DNA of 47,814 nt from Streptomyces tardus (GTDB lineage Bacteria; Actinomycetota; Actinomycetes; Streptomycetales; Streptomycetaceae), in contig NZ_JAELVF020000001.1 in NCBI RefSeq assembly GCF_018101125.2, forward strand, positions 3,474,494-3,522,307. The letters are read 5' to 3'. The position numbers and the translations under genes were made by a program. The notes beneath the pieces are model-generated. The model made no database searches, had not been told where the DNA came from, and saw nothing but the letters and a program-made list of their open reading frames with translations. Position 1 is the first letter of the stretch; every line of letters begins with the position of its first letter. Positions 8,744 to 17,321 of this stretch are shown here, in pieces.

Positions 8744-9403
8744 TTACTTCACGGCCCAGAGCAGCGGGTTGACCATGCCGTAGGCGAGCTTCGTCGGCTC
8801 CTTGCCCTCGTCCATCAGGAACGTGGTGCACAGGGTCGCCTTGGTGCCCTTCTTCCACTCCAGCTCCCGGTCCTTCTCCGGGCAGCCACCCTTGAGCGGC
8901 TGGCCGCCGATGGCGATGAAGCGGCTGCCGGGCTTGCCCTCGGCGTCGAGCACGGCGGTGGTGCTGTTGAGGTCCGTGCCGGGGCTGATCTCGCCGGTCT
9001 GCTCGGTGATCTCGTACGTGAAGTACGCGTACACCGGGTACTTGCCCTTGACCTTGTCGGCGCTGAAGCCGGCCGCGGTCAGGTCGGCGTTCTCGCCGGT
9101 GTCGACCTTGTCCGCGGTGATCTTGGCCTTGAGGGTGCCGTCGCCCCGCTTGATCTCCTTCTCCTCCGAAGCTGCCTGGCCGAGGGGCAGGTCGCCGGTG
9201 TTGGCGGGCGCCTCCTCGGTCGGCTCGTCGGTGGCGTCGTCGCCGTCGTCCGAGCCCGAGGTGTCGCTGCTCTCGCTGCTGGACTTGTCGTTCTTCTTGT
9301 CGCCGGAGTCGTCACCGTCGTCGGAGCCGCACGCGGTGAGCGCGAGGGTCAGTGCCGCGACCGGAGCGATGGCGCGGAGCAGCGTCTTCCTGCGGTGTGT
9401 CAT
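8744..9403 (-). CDS. Secreted lipoprotein, acidic N-terminal linker
   Basis: The 219-residue product starts MTHRRKTLLRAIAPVAALTL and has the lipobox LTAC, so it should be lipid-anchored on the outside of the cell membrane. After the Cys comes a Ser/Asp/Lys-rich low-complexity linker (about residues 25-75), then a globular domain of about 130 residues with KAKITADKVDTGENADL, YPVYAYFTYEITEQTGEI and SRFIAIGG, and two further Cys (GGCPEKD, ATLCTTFL) that may form a disulphide. I recall similar Streptomyces lipoproteins but no function. A clear ribosome site (ggaggaa) precedes the ATG at 9403. It is divergent from the second PQQ kinase at 9816; a functional link is possible but not shown. Confidence 0.88.
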   Translation of the reverse strand: MTHRRKTLLRAIAPVAALTLALTACGSDDGDDSGDKKNDKSSSESSDTSGSDDGDDATDEPTEEAPANTGDLPLGQAASEEKEIKRGDGTLKAKITADKVDTGENADLTAAGFSADKVKGKYPVYAYFTYEITEQTGEISPGTDLNSTTAVLDAEGKPGSRFIAIGGQPLKGGCPEKDRELEWKKGTKATLCTTFLMDEGKEPTKLAYGMVNPLLWAVK

Positions 9404-9815
9404 GGTGTGGGTTCCTCCCCGTTTTGGTGACTTCGAGCGTTGCGTCCGTTGTGAATTCTCCGTCGGTACGCCGCGGTTGAGCTTAGGTGACGGTCTTCGG
9501 TCGCTCGGACACAGCCCTGTCACTGTTCTGTACGCATCCTCGTGATCGCGCGACGACGGCAGCACGGTGAGGGACGTGCGGGTTCGTTGTTCCTCTGGGT
9601 GCTCCTCCGGCCCGTGTGGTGCGCGAGCGGCAGGAAGCTGTCACGTGCTGCCGGATGTGAGGGGGCGGGTGCGACCGGGGTGCGCGGCCGTCCCGTCGAA
9701 AGTGGCGGCTGTCCGCTCTCACCTGCTGTGACGTGCGTCGCGGCCGGGTAGTTAAGGTGTGGCGACCGCGAGCGGGTAGAGGGTCTTCGCGGCGGGGTGA
9801 CAAAGGGGGACATTC
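9404..9815. other. Divergent promoter region between lipoprotein and kinase genes
   Basis: These 412 bp separate divergent genes and hold no convincing gene. The kinase side ends with the ribosome site aaaggggga before the ATG at 9816, and the lipoprotein side with ggaggaa. I could not assign exact -35/-10 boxes. Confidence 0.6.
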
Positions 9816-12587
9816 ATGGAGCCGCTTCAGGCGGGGGAGCCGACCGAGGTCGGTTCCCACCAACTGCTGGGTCGCTTGGGCTCGGGTGGTTTCGGTCCGG
9901 TGTACCTCGCCCGCTCGGCCGAGGGCCGTACCGTCGCGCTCAAGGTCGCCCACCCCCGGGTCGCCGAGGACGCGGACGTACGGACCGGACTGCGCGCCGA
10001 GTTCGCAGCCGCCACCCGCCTCGCCCCCGTCCGGTGCGCGCAGCCCGTCGTCGACGCCGATGCGGATGCCGAACTCCCCTGGATATCCTCCGAGTTCGTC
10101 GCGGCGCCCACTTTGCAGGCGCTCGTCGAACGGCACGGTCCGCTGCCCGAGCGGACGGTACGGGCACTGGGCGCGGGGCTGGCCGCGGCGCTCGCCGACC
10201 TCCACCACGCCGGTTCGCTGCACCGCGACCTCAAGCCCTCGAACGTACTGGTCACTCCCGAGGGTCCGCGCCTGATCGACCACGGGCTGGCGCGTGCCGT
10301 CGACGGCGAGCAGATCGACAAGGCAGCCCTGATCGTCGGCTCGCCCGGTTACCTCTCACCGGAGTTGGCGCGCGGCAAGGAGTCGGGCCCCGCGGGCGAG
10401 GTGTTCTCACTGGGTGCGGTGCTGGCCTACGCCGCCACCGCACGCCCGCCCTTCGGCGGGAGTACGACGGCGGCGCTGCTCTACCACGTCGCACACGGCA
10501 AACCGGATCTCGCCGGGACGCCGGAAGCTCTGCGCGAGGTGCTGAGGGACTGCCTCAGCCGCAAGCCGGGCCCCCGCCCGACCCCGGACGGGCTGGCCGA
10601 GCGGCTCCAACCGGGGGGCGCGGACGGGGCGTTCCGGGACTGGCTGCCCGCCGAGGTGGCCGAGGACCTGAACGTGCTGACGGGCGAGGTGTCGGCTGCG
10701 ACCGGCCGGGGCGCCGCTGCCGGAACGGGTACCCGCGGAGCCGCCGGTGCGCCCGGTGGGCCCGGTGCGGGCGGTGCGCCCGGTGCGGGCGAGGCGGTCA
10801 CGGTTGCGCTGGCCCCGGGAGCCCTGTCGGCGCCCGTGCCGGCTGCGCCGGTCGCCGATGCACCGACTTCCGATACGCCGACTTCCGGTGCACCCGTCTG
10901 CGATGCACCCGTCTCCGATGCGCCGACTTCCGGAGCCGAAGCCGAGACTTCCGCCTCCGTCCCGTTCACCGCCGAGACCGCCGGCGTGCCGGACGCCCCT
11001 TCGGCGCCCGCGGCGGACGTCGCCCCGGCACCGGACGCCGTACCGGGGGCCGGGGCGGTGCCGGAGAGCGGGCCGACTCCCGTACCGTCGCGGCGGGTTG
11101 AACCGGCGGGCCCGGAGGGCCGGCCCCGCCCCGGCGGCACCGAGCCGCCGACCCTGCCGCTCGGTACCCGCCGCCAGTCCGTCGAGCCACCGCCCGGCTC
11201 TGCTTCGGCATCTCCTGCCGCCCTTGGCGCGACCACGCCGGTTGTGCCCGTACCCGCGGGGACGCCCGCACACGGCGTTCCGGTCTCCGCTGCGGTCCCG
11301 GCCCCTGCCGCCGGGGGCGGTGCCCAGCCGCCCCACTCCGGTGCACGCGGCGGAGTCTCCCGCCGCCGGGTGTTCGGGATCGCCGCCGGGGTCATCGGTG
11401 TCGGTGCTCTTGCCGCGGGTGCCGCAGCCTTCCTTCCCGGGGACGGCGAGGCCTCGAACGAGTCGGCTGCCGCGCCGCCTGCCCCGGACGAGGCGCCCCC
11501 CGCGGACCCCTCCGCCGAGAGCTACCCCACTCCGCCGCCCGGCACCGCGCCCGAACCGCTGTGGTCCACCCGGCTCGACGGGCGTGAACTCGCGCGCTCG
11601 CGCGGCATGTTCGCGCAGCAAGACCTCGTCTTCCTGCCCGGCACCCCGATGCGGGTGATCGACGTCCGCAGCAGCAAGCCGGCCTGGAACTCCCGGGATC
11701 TCTCCGCCGCCTACGGGCGGGCCGGGTACGTCACGGCCAGAAGCATGCTCTTCTTCGCCGGCCCGGAACGGGACGGCACCCTCGTCGCCGTCCACGCGCG
11801 GTCCGGCAAGGAGGTGTGGACTGCGCATCCGGGACACGGCCTGTCGGCCAGGGCGCCGCTCGCCGCCGACGACCAGCACCTCTACGCCGTCGCCGACATC
11901 GAGGGCGCCAGCGTGAACGGAGGCAGCACGGCCCTGTGCGCGCTGCCGCTGGACGGTTCGCGCGGGGCGCTGTGGCACAAGCCCCTGGACCTCAGGGCCG
12001 GCAACGGCAGTTCGCACGCGGTGGCGACCGCTTCGGGCTTCCTCGCGCACGGAGCCGAGGACGACACCGTCACCGTCCGGGAGGCGGAGACCGGGCGGCA
12101 GCTCTGGCAGACCCGGGCCGCGACGGGGCGGGCGAGTCCCGTCCCCGTCATCCACGAGGACGTTCTGCTGCTGGGCGGACCCGAGCTGCGGGCCCACCAA
12201 CTGGGCACCGGCAAGGAGTTGTGGCGGCACCGGCCGCGCCACTCCTCCGGTTTCCGCACGCCGGCCGCGTTCAAGAGCGGCTTCGGCCACGTCTTCGAGG
12301 ACGACGGGACGCTCTGGCGCCTGGACGCGCGCTCCGGCCGCCCGCAGTGGGTCAAACCCGCGACGGGCGGCTCTCCGGCGGGCGACGAGATGGTGCAGAA
12401 GGACGGGACCCTCTATGTCGCCTCCGCGGAGGGCAAGGGCGTCACCGCCTTCTCCCTCCGGGACGGAACGCCCCGCTGGACCTTCCGCGACGACGGTTCC
12501 TCCGCGGACTCCTGGCATGTCGCACTGTCCGGCCCGCGCCTCCTCGCCCGCCACGGCACGACTCTGTACTGCCTCCCCGCCGTGTGA
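9816..12587 (+). CDS. Ser/Thr protein kinase with PQQ-type propeller; DFG replaced by DHG
   Basis: Complete 923-residue protein with a good ribosome site. The N-terminal kinase domain (about 1-280) has the glycine loop LGSGGFGPVYLAR, the lysine in VALKVA and the catalytic loop HRDLKPSN, but the metal-binding DFG reads DHG (LIDHGLARAV). A long Ala/Pro/Gly-rich linker follows (about 280-510), then basic residues and a membrane segment (RRRVFGIAAGVIGVGALAA). The C-terminal half carries propeller blades with W motifs (SKPAWNS, GKEVWTA, GRQLWQT, GKELWRH). The layout matches the AfsK-like kinases: inside kinase, outside sensor. The Asp of DFG is kept, so activity is plausible. It is similar to the truncated kinase at the left edge; the two are probably paralogues, with linkers that differ completely. 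Confidence 0.94.
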   Translation: MEPLQAGEPTEVGSHQLLGRLGSGGFGPVYLARSAEGRTVALKVAHPRVAEDADVRTGLRAEFAAATRLAPVRCAQPVVDADADAELPWISSEFVAAPTLQALVERHGPLPERTVRALGAGLAAALADLHHAGSLHRDLKPSNVLVTPEGPRLIDHGLARAVDGEQIDKAALIVGSPGYLSPELARGKESGPAGEVFSLGAVLAYAATARPPFGGSTTAALLYHVAHGKPDLAGTPEALREVLRDCLSRKPGPRPTPDGLAERLQPGGADGAFRDWLPAEVAEDLNVLTGEVSAATGRGAAAGTGTRGAAGAPGGPGAGGAPGAGEAVTVALAPGALSAPVPAAPVADAPTSDTPTSGAPVCDAPVSDAPTSGAEAETSASVPFTAETAGVPDAPSAPAADVAPAPDAVPGAGAVPESGPTPVPSRRVEPAGPEGRPRPGGTEPPTLPLGTRRQSVEPPPGSASASPAALGATTPVVPVPAGTPAHGVPVSAAVPAPAAGGGAQPPHSGARGGVSRRRVFGIAAGVIGVGALAAGAAAFLPGDGEASNESAAAPPAPDEAPPADPSAESYPTPPPGTAPEPLWSTRLDGRELARSRGMFAQQDLVFLPGTPMRVIDVRSSKPAWNSRDLSAAYGRAGYVTARSMLFFAGPERDGTLVAVHARSGKEVWTAHPGHGLSARAPLAADDQHLYAVADIEGASVNGGSTALCALPLDGSRGALWHKPLDLRAGNGSSHAVATASGFLAHGAEDDTVTVREAETGRQLWQTRAATGRASPVPVIHEDVLLLGGPELRAHQLGTGKELWRHRPRHSSGFRTPAAFKSGFGHVFEDDGTLWRLDARSGRPQWVKPATGGSPAGDEMVQKDGTLYVASAEGKGVTAFSLRDGTPRWTFRDDGSSADSWHVALSGPRLLARHGTTLYCLPAV

Positions 12588-12766
12588 ACGCGCCTGAGGC
12601 CAACGGCCCTGAGGCCCTCGCACGTGCGGCGACCGCGGTGCGGGCCCGGACGGGGTCGCGCCGAGAGCCTGCCGAACGCCGACCGCGCTGCTCGACCGCA
12701 AGCCGGTGCCGACGGCCGCGCCGGCGCGGGCACTTCCGGCACGAAATGCGCCCGTAGCCTGGCGTC

Positions 12767-13948
12767 ATGCGGATCAGTGCGCAGGAGCGCCGGGCGCGGC
12801 TCGGGGCGCGGCAGATGCTGGCGGCCCCGAACCGGGCCGAGACGGTGGAGGAGGTCGCGGAGCGGCTGGTCGGTCTGCACGCGACGGACGCCACGAGCGT
12901 GGTGCTCTCGGCGCGGGCGAGGTTGGCGGAGCCGATGCTCGCGGAGCTGGACCGGGCGCTGTACGAGGACCGCACCGTGGTGCGGATGCACGCGATGCGG
13001 CGCACCCTCTTCGCGGTGCCGACCGCTCTGGTGCCGATGTTCCACGCGGCGACCGCAGCCAAGGTCGCAGCGCGTGAACGGACCATGCTGCTCCGCCAGT
13101 TGGCGAGCAGCGACAGTGGCACCGGCGGCGGTGTCCGGGACGCCGAGTGGCTTGCGGAAGCCGAGCGCGAGGCGTGGGAGGCGTTGGCCGACTTCGGTGA
13201 AGAGGGCGCGAGCAGCGCCCAGTTGAGCGACCGGGTTCCCAGGCTCCGCGAGACGATCACACTGTCGCCGGGCAAAAGGTACGAAGCGACGCTGCGGGTC
13301 GGCGGGTCGGTACTGCGGCTGCTGGCGATGGACGGCCGGGTGCGCAGGGCGCGTCAGATCGGCGGCTGGGCCTCCAGCCAGTTCAGGTTCGTCCCCGCAC
13401 CCGAGCCGCAACACCTGGAAGGCGGCGCGGCGCAGGCGGAGTTGGTGCGTCGCTGGCTCGCGACGTACGGGCCGGGCACCTCGGACGACCTGCGCTGGTG
13501 GACCGGGCTGACCCGGACCGAGGTGCACCGTGCGCTGGGACGACTCGACGTGGTGGAGGTCCGCCTGGACGACGGCACGGGCTGGTCGGCAGCGGACGAC
13601 ACCGGCGCCGACGCGGCGCATCCGGAGCCCTGGGCCGCCTTTCTGCCCACCCTCGACCCGGCGACCATGGGGTGGAAGCAGCGGGACTTCTGCCTCGACC
13701 CCGCCCATCGCGATCTACTCTTCGACTCCGCCGGAAACGGTGGCCCCACCGTGTGGTGGAACGGCGAGATGGTCGGCGCGTGGGCGCAGCGCGGCGACGG
13801 CCGCATCGTCTGGCGGCTGCTCGCCGACCGCGGCGCGCAGGCCCGTACCGCAGTCGCCGAAGAGGCGGAGCGCCTGGAGGGCTGGCTCGCCGAACGAGGT
13901 CTGGTCTCCAGCTTCCCAGCCCCGCTCACCCGCGAACTGACCGGCTGA
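12767..13948 (+). CDS. HTH_42 (AlkZ/YcaQ-like winged-helix) protein
   Basis: This 393-residue protein matches the winged-helix family that includes the AlkZ and YcaQ DNA glycosylases: ERLVGLHATDATSVVLSAR near residue 30, RTVVRMHAMRRTLFAVP, then TPGT-like turns such as YGPGTSDDLRWWTGL and a C-terminal WWNGEMVGAWAQ block. In AlkZ/YcaQ the catalytic QxQ or QxD triplet sits after VGL; here that position reads HAT. It may therefore be a DNA-binding relative with altered or lost glycosylase activity. The start ATG at 12767 begins MRISAQERRARL, as expected for the family. It lies alone downstream of the kinase, 179 bp after its stop. Confidence 0.85.
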   Translation: MRISAQERRARLGARQMLAAPNRAETVEEVAERLVGLHATDATSVVLSARARLAEPMLAELDRALYEDRTVVRMHAMRRTLFAVPTALVPMFHAATAAKVAARERTMLLRQLASSDSGTGGGVRDAEWLAEAEREAWEALADFGEEGASSAQLSDRVPRLRETITLSPGKRYEATLRVGGSVLRLLAMDGRVRRARQIGGWASSQFRFVPAPEPQHLEGGAAQAELVRRWLATYGPGTSDDLRWWTGLTRTEVHRALGRLDVVEVRLDDGTGWSAADDTGADAAHPEPWAAFLPTLDPATMGWKQRDFCLDPAHRDLLFDSAGNGGPTVWWNGEMVGAWAQRGDGRIVWRLLADRGAQARTAVAEEAERLEGWLAERGLVSSFPAPLTRELTG

Positions 13949-14018
13949 GCGGCCCGGCCCCGCCCGGGCGCGCGTACGGGTGCTGTTCGCTCGGGTCGGG
14001 TCCGGTCGTGGCGGCAGC

Positions 14019-16361
14019 TCAGTCGTCGACCGGATCGCGGAGATCGACACCGGACAGCCGGCCGAGGCGCCCCGCCAACGCGGCGAGCGGCTCGCGGAGT
14101 TCGGCGAGGGCCGTGCGCATCTCCCGCTCCCGGTCCCAGGCGCGTTCGTGCGCCGGACGGCTGACCCCCTCGGGCCGGGCCGCCTCGTGCTCCTCCAAGG
14201 CGGGGTGCCAGTGCGAGAGGAACGGCCGCAGCCGTGCCAGCAGACCGGTGGCGATCGCGGGCAGGAGCAGTGGAGCAGGTCCGCCCAAGCCCTCGTACCG
14301 TATGCCGTCCCCGTGCGGCCCGCCGCCGACCTCGCCGTTGATGCGGTGCAGCACCTCGCGCGCGGTGACGAAGAGCGAGTGGAGCGAGGCCAGCGCCTCG
14401 CGCAGCGAGCCCTCCCGGTCGGCGAGCGGTTGGACGCCGACCCTGGTGACCAGCTCCACCTGAAGGTCGAACGCCGCGGCTCGCTCCACCGGCCCCGCGC
14501 CCCGGCTCGCCTTGCGACGATCGGACACCCGCCGCCCGGCCGCCGTCCAACCGTCGGTGTCCGTCACGGAAGAGGCGTCCGAACGCGGCGCGGGCCGCTG
14601 CCCGTTCTCGCCGGCAGTACGCGGCGGAGGGGCCAGGGCGTGCAGCAGCGCCCGTCGCAGGTCCTCCTGCCGTGCGGTGTCGCCGTCGTGGCGCCGCACC
14701 GCGCGGGCGAGCAGCGCGTGGACCGTCCAGGAGCCGTCGTGCGCATCCGGCTGGAGCGCGCCGTCGCCGAGCAGCGCGTCGACGGCACGATCGACGATTC
14801 CGGCCGCCTCCCACGGGGCGTACGGGTGCACCGTCGACAGCACCTGTTCCAGGACGGCCGGGCTGAGCGGCGCAGGACTGGCGAGGGCGAAGAGCCGGAG
14901 CACATCGTCGACCGGCCGCTCACTGCCGAGGGGACGCGGGCCCGCTCCCGCCGAACCGGCGCCCTCCGCACCCGAGTCGGCTCCGGGCCCGTGGGCGTCC
15001 TCCGCAGCCCCGGACGCACCACTCTCCGGCCTCGGGAGGGCCGGAAGCGAGCCGCCCGACACTGCGGCGAGGACGTCCGTGCCCGGGGAGTGCAGCCGGC
15101 TGCGCAGTGAGGTGAAGCCCGCGCGCGTCGCCAGTTCGGCGAGCAGGCCGAGCGCCTGGGGATGCCCGCCGACGTCGTGGACGAGCGCCACCGCGGCGTG
15201 GCGGTCGGCCTCCGTGCGGGGAGCGCGCCGACTCGCGAGCAGCCGGTAGCCGTCGCCGGCCGGCAGCGGAGCGAGGTCCACCGGCTCCGCGAAGGAGGTG
15301 TGGCGCAGGGAACGCGTGGTGACGAGGGTGGCGGCGAGCAGATGCGGACCGCGCAGCAGATGCAGCTGCTCCGCGGAGAGACCGTCCGGCAGGCCGTCCA
15401 CCACCCACAGACAGGGCTCGTTGCGCTCGCCCAGGACGACGGCGAGCGCACTGAGCAGCCTGGGCAGCGGACCGTCGGGCACCTCGACGCCCAACGCCGC
15501 CGCGACTGTGGAGACCTGCTCCCGGTACCGCTCCGTCGTGCGCTCGGCGCTCCGCCCGCCCGGCTCTGCGTGCAGATCGAACCAGAACACGCCGCCGGGG
15601 AACGCGGGCCGGAAACGCAGCGCGTACTCCTGCGCGAGCAGGGACTTCCCGACACCCGGCATCCCGCGCAGCTGCGCCGCGCGGTCGGCGCCGGACTGGC
15701 CGATGAGCGGCGCCCGGTGGCGGTGCAGTGCGGAGTGGACCTGCCACTGCTCGGCCAGCCGTCCGACGAAGCGCGCCGACCCCGTACGGGCCGGCGCCGG
15801 CAGCCACGGTACGAACCCGGCGTCCGCGGTCTCGCCCATCGGCTCGGCGAGCTGCGCGAGGTACGCGCCCGCCCTGGCCGCGAGCCGATCGGCGGCCTCG
15901 GGCGTACCGGGCCACGGCCAGTGGCGGGCGTCGCGCAGCTCCACCGGGTGGATGTGCTCGTTCGTCGGCTCGGGATTGACCACCAGCACCCGCCGCCGCG
16001 GATCGCCCTCGCGCTGACCGGTCAGATAGGCGAAGGTCAACTCCCACTGGCAGGCGCGCCGAGCCGGGTAGTCCACCGAGTAGAGGGCGAGCAGCGCCTT
16101 CGACCGGGACAGTGCCCGGGTGATGGCGGTGGAGATGGATGCGAAGTCGTCCACGTCCGAGTCGTCGACGAACACCCGCAGGCCCTGCGCCCTGAGCGCG
16201 GAGACCACCACACCGGCGCGCGGGGCGTCGGTGCGGCTGTAGCTCACGAAGACGTCCCACAGCTCCGGGCCGGCTCCCGAGGCGGATGCCGCGCAGAGGC
16301 TCACCGGCTCGCCCTCGGACCGATTCGAGCGGTACCGCAACGTGCAGCGCTGCTCAGCCAC
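14019..16361 (-). CDS. TIR-domain STAND NTPase with C-terminal domain shared with the 17318 gene
   Basis: Residues ~34-170 form a TIR domain: WDVFVSYSRTDAPRAGVVV, LRVFVDDSDVDD and ARRACQWELTFAYL, where the Glu of CQWE is the expected NADase residue. A STAND/NB-ARC ATPase follows, with P-loop RGMPGVGKSLL (about 230-240), Walker B CLWVVDGL and GHPQALGLLAEL later on. The C-terminal ~150 residues (DREGSLREALASLHSLF, RPFLSHWHPALEEHE) are clearly related to the C-terminal half of the membrane protein at 17318-18058. TIR-STAND proteins in bacteria often act as NAD+-consuming immune switches; here that is an inference. The start is a GTG at 16361 with no clear ribosome site and a run of ten C's (coding strand) just upstream. 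It is the last gene of a three-gene minus-strand group. Confidence 0.9.
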   Translation of the reverse strand: MAEQRCTLRYRSNRSEGEPVSLCAASASGAGPELWDVFVSYSRTDAPRAGVVVSALRAQGLRVFVDDSDVDDFASISTAITRALSRSKALLALYSVDYPARRACQWELTFAYLTGQREGDPRRRVLVVNPEPTNEHIHPVELRDARHWPWPGTPEAADRLAARAGAYLAQLAEPMGETADAGFVPWLPAPARTGSARFVGRLAEQWQVHSALHRHRAPLIGQSGADRAAQLRGMPGVGKSLLAQEYALRFRPAFPGGVFWFDLHAEPGGRSAERTTERYREQVSTVAAALGVEVPDGPLPRLLSALAVVLGERNEPCLWVVDGLPDGLSAEQLHLLRGPHLLAATLVTTRSLRHTSFAEPVDLAPLPAGDGYRLLASRRAPRTEADRHAAVALVHDVGGHPQALGLLAELATRAGFTSLRSRLHSPGTDVLAAVSGGSLPALPRPESGASGAAEDAHGPGADSGAEGAGSAGAGPRPLGSERPVDDVLRLFALASPAPLSPAVLEQVLSTVHPYAPWEAAGIVDRAVDALLGDGALQPDAHDGSWTVHALLARAVRRHDGDTARQEDLRRALLHALAPPPRTAGENGQRPAPRSDASSVTDTDGWTAAGRRVSDRRKASRGAGPVERAAAFDLQVELVTRVGVQPLADREGSLREALASLHSLFVTAREVLHRINGEVGGGPHGDGIRYEGLGGPAPLLLPAIATGLLARLRPFLSHWHPALEEHEAARPEGVSRPAHERAWDREREMRTALAELREPLAALAGRLGRLSGVDLRDPVDD

Positions 16362-16371
16362 TCAGAGCAGC

Positions 16372-16381
16372 GGGGGGGGGG
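16372..16381. repeat. G10 homopolymer just upstream of the TIR gene start
   Basis: Ten consecutive G's on the + strand (C10 on the coding strand) end about 10 nt before the GTG of the TIR-STAND gene. Such a tract is prone to slippage in cells and to miscounting in sequencing. It occupies the place where a ribosome site would be expected. Confidence 0.9.
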
Positions 16382-16454
16382 TGCTGCCGAAGCGGGTGGA
16401 GTGCGGCGCGCAGCCGCGACGGGCTGCCGGGCAGGGGTGGTCCTCACGCTCCCA

Positions 16455-17321
16455 TCATGAGGCATCGGCACCGGACCCGGCCTCCGGCTCGTGCAGCGGC
16501 CCGGCCGCACGACCGGCCTGGTCCTGCGCCTTTCCCGCCCCGGTCGGGACCGTGCCGCGGCGGTGGGGCGCGGCACGGACGGACAGGCCCGCGGACCCGC
16601 TTCCGGGGCGCTCAGCGCGCATCAGCAGATGGCCGCGCCGGAACCGCTCGCCCTCGACCGGTTCACGCAACAACCGGGCGACCTCCGTGAACCCGGCATC
16701 GCTCGCGAGCGCGGCCAGCTCGTCGATCGGCCAGCGGTACGCCCTGGTCACCGCGTGGTCGAAGTCGGTGACCGGCCCGCCCTCGGATTCGAAGAAGGCG
16801 AGCAGCAACACACCGCCGTCGGCGAGCACCCGTCTGAACTCCGCGAGGGCGGACGGAACGAGCGGCGGCGGCAGATGGATGACCGAGTACCAGGACAGCA
16901 CCCCGGCCGACCCGCCGTCCGCCAGGTCCAGGGCGTCCATCGAACCGACCTCGAAGCTCAGCTCTGGATGGTGGCGGCGGGCCAGCCCGATCATCGCCGG
17001 CGAGAGGTCGACGCCGAGGACGTCGGCGCCCAGAGCGTGCAGATACGCCGTCGTCCAGCCGGGCCCGCAGCCCGCGTCCACCACCGGGCCCGCGGCGGGG
17101 GAGGAGCGGACGCTCTCCGTGAAGGCGCCGAGCAGCGCGCGGTCCATCGGGAGCGCGTCGAGCGCATCGCGAGCGAACTCGCTGTAGCGCACGGCGAATT
17201 CGTCGTAGGCGGCAGCGGTGGAGCGCTGGACCGCCGCGGGGGACGGGGGTCGCGGACCGCCCGCCGGTGTCGGAGCCGCCGCGCCGCCGGGCCCGGTCAC
17301 CGCCTCGCCCGCGCCGCTCAC
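16455..17321 (-). CDS. Class I SAM-dependent methyltransferase
   Basis: The 288-residue product has SAM motif I VVDAGCGPGWTTAYL (about residue 80-95), the acidic motif II VLGVDLSPAMI and the following SMDALDLADGGSAGVLSWY, SALAEFRRVLADGGVLLLAF pattern of Rossmann methyltransferases of the small-molecule (UbiE/Methyltransf_11) kind. The start GTG at 17321 overlaps the stop of the upstream gene in a GTGA, so the two are translationally coupled. The N-terminal ~35 residues are Ala/Pro-rich and probably disordered; the globular part starts at AAYDEFAVRYSEFA. The C-terminal ~40 residues after LMRAERPG are also low complexity. The substrate cannot be told. It lies 93 bp before the TIR-STAND gene on the same strand and may be part of the same operon. 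Confidence 0.88.
   Translation of the reverse strand: MSGAGEAVTGPGGAAAPTPAGGPRPPSPAAVQRSTAAAYDEFAVRYSEFARDALDALPMDRALLGAFTESVRSSPAAGPVVDAGCGPGWTTAYLHALGADVLGVDLSPAMIGLARRHHPELSFEVGSMDALDLADGGSAGVLSWYSVIHLPPPLVPSALAEFRRVLADGGVLLLAFFESEGGPVTDFDHAVTRAYRWPIDELAALASDAGFTEVARLLREPVEGERFRRGHLLMRAERPGSGSAGLSVRAAPHRRGTVPTGAGKAQDQAGRAAGPLHEPEAGSGADAS

Noticed and set aside
16362..16454. Phase-variable fusion of an upstream ATG to the TIR gene through the C10 tract
   Set aside because: In the frame that would join the TIR gene, a TGA lies directly before its GTG, so changing the number of C's would not create a fused protein.
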